From: an uncultured Erysipelotrichaceae bacterium
GTDB taxonomy: Bacteria > Bacillota_I > Bacilli_A > Erysipelotrichales > Erysipelotrichaceae
DNA length: 8,284 nt
Assembly: GCA_937874965.1 (NCBI GenBank)
Contig: CALNCD010000074.1
Span: 1-8,284 of the forward strand
Direction of reading: 5' to 3'
The translations under genes and the position numbers were made by a program. The notes beneath the pieces were generated by a model, which saw nothing but the letters and a program-made list of their open reading frames with translations, did not search any database and was not told the origin of the DNA. Positions 6,282-8,284 of this stretch are shown piece after piece. Positions within the stretch are counted from its first letter, which is position 1; the number at the start of each line of letters is the position of its first letter.

Positions 6282-7661
6282 TTACAGTTTCCCTGTCGCA
6301 ATAAAACGTTGATACCAATAGAACGAATCCTTACGGTATCGATTCAAATCTTTCAAATCAAACTCATCTCGATGAACATAAATTAAACCATAACGTTTAC
6401 GCATGCCTTCATGCGTGCTTACCAGATCAATCGCACTCCATGGACAATAGGCAATTACCTTTACACCTTCATCCCTAGCCTGCTGAAGCATATCAATATG
6501 TCTCTTGAGATAGTCAATCCGGTATGGATCATGGATCCTGAAGTCCTCTGTAAGCTCATCTTTTGCCCCAAGTCCGTTTTCTGTCACCATGATCGGCAAA
6601 TGGTAACGGCTCGCAACTTCATGCAAAGTCGTTTTGAATCCAAGCGGATCAATCTCCCAACCGAACTCCGTCGTTTCCAAAAACGGATTCTTAACCGATT
6701 TGAAGAATTCCTTCAACCCTAATCCTCGTTGCTGATCCCCATCTTCAGCTGTTACCTCATCTGAGTTCGCTTCAACGCTCATCGTATTATAATAGTTCAA
6801 GGCAATATAATCACAGCAGCCTTCTCTCATATCGACTCGGTCTTGCTCTGTAATTTCAGGAACTGCATCCAGTTTTTCCAGAATTGTCATCACTTGATGA
6901 TTATAAAGGCCATAGACAGCAGCATCAAGATAGAACCAGTTTCTAAAAGCATTGAAGTACTGAGCAGCCAATTGATCTTCAGGTTCTGCTGAAGCGGGAT
7001 AGGCTTGCGCAATATTGGGAGCCGGGCCAATCACACCAGGGAAGTTCCCCTGATGATACATCCTTGTAACCCTTGCCTGTGCGACAAACATATGATGATT
7101 TTCCTGATAAATCTCTTTCATTGTTTTCTTGCCGCCATACAGCTTAGGACCGACAAGCGTCATCATATTCTGTTCATTAATCGTCAGCCAGTACTTGACC
7201 TTCTCTCCATATTCACGGAATAAGAGAGCACAGTACTGCTCAAAGGCGACAATAGTCTGTCGGTTAGACCATCCCCCGTTTTGACTCAAAGCAGCCGGAA
7301 GATCGAAATGAAAGACAGTCACAATCGGAGCAATGCCTGCTGCGGCAAGTTGATCCAATAGCCGGTGATAGAAGGCTATTCCAGCAAGATTCGGCTCACC
7401 GACACCATCCGGAAGAATACGGGTCCATGCAATCGAGAAACGATAGCTTTGCAATCCCAGCTCTTTAAAAAGTGCGATATCCTCTTCAAACCGATTATAG
7501 TGATCCGCAGCTACTTTAAAGTCCGTGGTTCCTTCAGGCACAGAACGAATATCCTGTACAGACATCCCTTTCCCATCCTGGTTGTACGCCCCTTCAACCT
7601 GATAAGCGCTCGTTGAAGCACCCCACATAATATCCTGATCCAGAATCTTATTTTTAATCAT
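6282..7661 (-). CDS. GH1 6-phospho-beta-glucosidase
   Basis: Cytoplasmic hydrolase of 459 residues for 6-phospho-beta-glucosides such as cellobiose-6'-phosphate. It has the GH1 start signature (IMWGASTSAYQVEGA, Gln21), His118 in FHFDLP, the acid/base Glu163 in TINEQN, the nucleophile Glu361 in IMVTENGLG, and Trp408. Ser415, Lys422 and Tyr424 in DLVSTHEGMRKRYG form the phosphate-binding triad that marks 6-phospho enzymes. The residue after the serine is Thr416, not the LacG-type Trp, which favours 6-phospho-glucosides. It differs at many positions from the other GH1 enzyme of the operon, including the loop after the acid/base Glu, so the pair is not a recent duplication. The ATG overlaps the end of the ROK gene by 8 nt, and its ribosome site (AAGGGGAG) is inside that gene, which implies translational coupling. 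The EIIC start follows its stop by 11 nt. Confidence 0.95.
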   Translation of the reverse strand: MIKNKILDQDIMWGASTSAYQVEGAYNQDGKGMSVQDIRSVPEGTTDFKVAADHYNRFEEDIALFKELGLQSYRFSIAWTRILPDGVGEPNLAGIAFYHRLLDQLAAAGIAPIVTVFHFDLPAALSQNGGWSNRQTIVAFEQYCALLFREYGEKVKYWLTINEQNMMTLVGPKLYGGKKTMKEIYQENHHMFVAQARVTRMYHQGNFPGVIGPAPNIAQAYPASAEPEDQLAAQYFNAFRNWFYLDAAVYGLYNHQVMTILEKLDAVPEITEQDRVDMREGCCDYIALNYYNTMSVEANSDEVTAEDGDQQRGLGLKEFFKSVKNPFLETTEFGWEIDPLGFKTTLHEVASRYHLPIMVTENGLGAKDELTEDFRIHDPYRIDYLKRHIDMLQQARDEGVKVIAYCPWSAIDLVSTHEGMRKRYGLIYVHRDEFDLKDLNRYRKDSFYWYQRFIATGKL

Positions 7662-8284
7662 ACAGCATCTCCCCTTTCGCCAGCATATATACTGATCCGA
7701 TAATACCGCTGTTATGTGAATGCATGCTTGCTTCCAGTGTCGGCATGACTTCTAATGGAAGAGCATTCTTCTCTCTGCAGATTTGAAGATAGAAGTTCCT
7801 GACCATCTGCACAAAGTCCTGATTATGACTGATACTTCCACTCAACAGGATACACTCAGGTCCAAATGTTACAGCAAGATTATGAGCTAATAACGCATTC
7901 TTATACGCCAGCTCACTGACGACCAATTCAGCCAACGCATCATTTTGCTTCCGTCTAAGCATAATTTCTTCAAAATTTCTTGTCTTCGATTGCGTCAATT
8001 GGCTGTATCGCCGGCATCCCCCCGCGACTACACCGCATTGTGCCGCAACAGTGTTAACCACATGCAACTCACCGCTTAAAGCATAACTCATCCCAAATTC
8101 GCCGGCCAATCCATTGTATCCCTCATAGAGTTCATGATTGATAACAATGCCGCCACCTACAGCAGTTCCTAAAGTGATGCAAATAAAATTCGCAAGATCC
8201 TGTCCCTTTCCTACCCACCGTTCAGCCATACACACTGCATTCGCATCATTCATCATGGTAATCGGCAAATCGACCGCCTTTTTC
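7654..8284 (-). CDS. ROK-family sugar kinase-like protein, C-terminal part (5' end outside the window)
   Basis: The ROK family holds sugar kinases such as glucokinase and beta-glucoside kinase, and sugar-responsive repressors. About 210 codons are visible. They begin upstream of PITMMNDANAV, whose NDAN Asp is the family's catalytic base, followed by ITLGTAVGGGIVINHELYEG and GLAGEFG, the sugar- and phosphate-binding core. A C-terminal region (ILLSGSISH, then HNSGIIGSVYML) closes the fold. The usual zinc site is altered: the His of the GEIGH motif is Met (GEFGM), and the CxCGxxGC block is reduced to QCGVVAGGC with an insertion and one Cys lost. No N-terminal DNA-binding part can be judged, so kinase versus regulator is open. 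Kinase is favoured by the intact Asp and by context: cleavage of phospho-disaccharides releases a free sugar needing phosphorylation. The reading frame continues to the window edge, so the TTG at 8268 is not a real start. Confidence 0.85.
   Translation of the reverse strand, partial: KKAVDLPITMMNDANAVCMAERWVGKGQDLANFICITLGTAVGGGIVINHELYEGYNGLAGEFGMSYALSGELHVVNTVAAQCGVVAGGCRRYSQLTQSKTRNFEEIMLRRKQNDALAELVVSELAYKNALLAHNLAVTFGPECILLSGSISHNQDFVQMVRNFYLQICREKNALPLEVMPTLEASMHSHNSGIIGSVYMLAKGEMLYD

Noticed and set aside
6271..6318. An upstream start for EIIC at 6318 adding 16 residues.
   Set aside because: It lies within the upstream GH1 gene, the added residues do not fit the family N-terminus, and the ATG at 6270 has an excellent AAAAGGAGAA site.
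7654..8268. Treating the ROK gene as a complete 204-residue protein starting with TTG at 8268.
   Set aside because: The frame stays open to the window edge and the family needs about 100 more N-terminal residues including the ATP-binding motif. The gene is simply cut off.
1..8284. CRISPR arrays, tRNA or rRNA genes, toxin-antitoxin pairs and phage genes.
   Set aside because: I looked for regularly spaced repeats, cloverleaf patterns and typical gene pairs on both strands and saw none that I could support.

Overview
This window reads as part of a Bacillota (Firmicutes) chromosome with modest G+C. The pointers are AGGAGG-type ribosome sites, TATAAT promoters, a PTS sugar operon with GH1 phospho-glycosidases, and a relic of an IS1202-like (ISNCY) insertion sequence. 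A gut- or mucosa-associated lineage such as Erysipelotrichia or a relative of the lactobacilli would fit, but that placement is an inference from gene style only. All intact genes lie on the minus strand, so transcription runs from high to low coordinates. The only plus-strand coding signal is the broken transposase.

Layout in transcription order: (1) about 8284-7654, the 3' part of a ROK-family sugar kinase-like gene cut by the window edge; (2) 7661-6282, a GH1 6-phospho-beta-glycosidase whose start overlaps the ROK stop; (3) 6270-4909, a Lac/Cel-type PTS EIIC permease 11 nt further on; (4) a 191-nt gap with strong hairpins; (5) 4717-3278, a second, different GH1 6-phospho-beta-glycosidase; (6) a clear intrinsic terminator at 3272-3231. 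Next come (7) 3202-2063, an AraC-family regulator with its own likely promoter tucked into that terminator; (8) 1580-1966 on the plus strand, a collapsed IS1202-like transposase; and (9) 1394-1, the N-terminal 464 codons of a cation P-type ATPase, with a good extended -10 promoter.

The four sugar genes make one functional unit. The EIIC permease, with EIIA and EIIB that are not in this window, would import and phosphorylate a beta-disaccharide or aryl-beta-glucoside. The two GH1 enzymes would cleave the 6-phosphorylated product, and the ROK protein may phosphorylate the released free sugar or sense it. The AraC-type protein is the natural candidate regulator. The two GH1 enzymes differ at the residue after the phosphate-binding serine (Trp versus Thr), so they may handle different phospho-sugars, for example galacto versus gluco. 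I see no CRISPR array, no RNA gene and no clearly new defence or mobile system. The window is mainly a carbohydrate-uptake locus with some evolutionary debris beside it.
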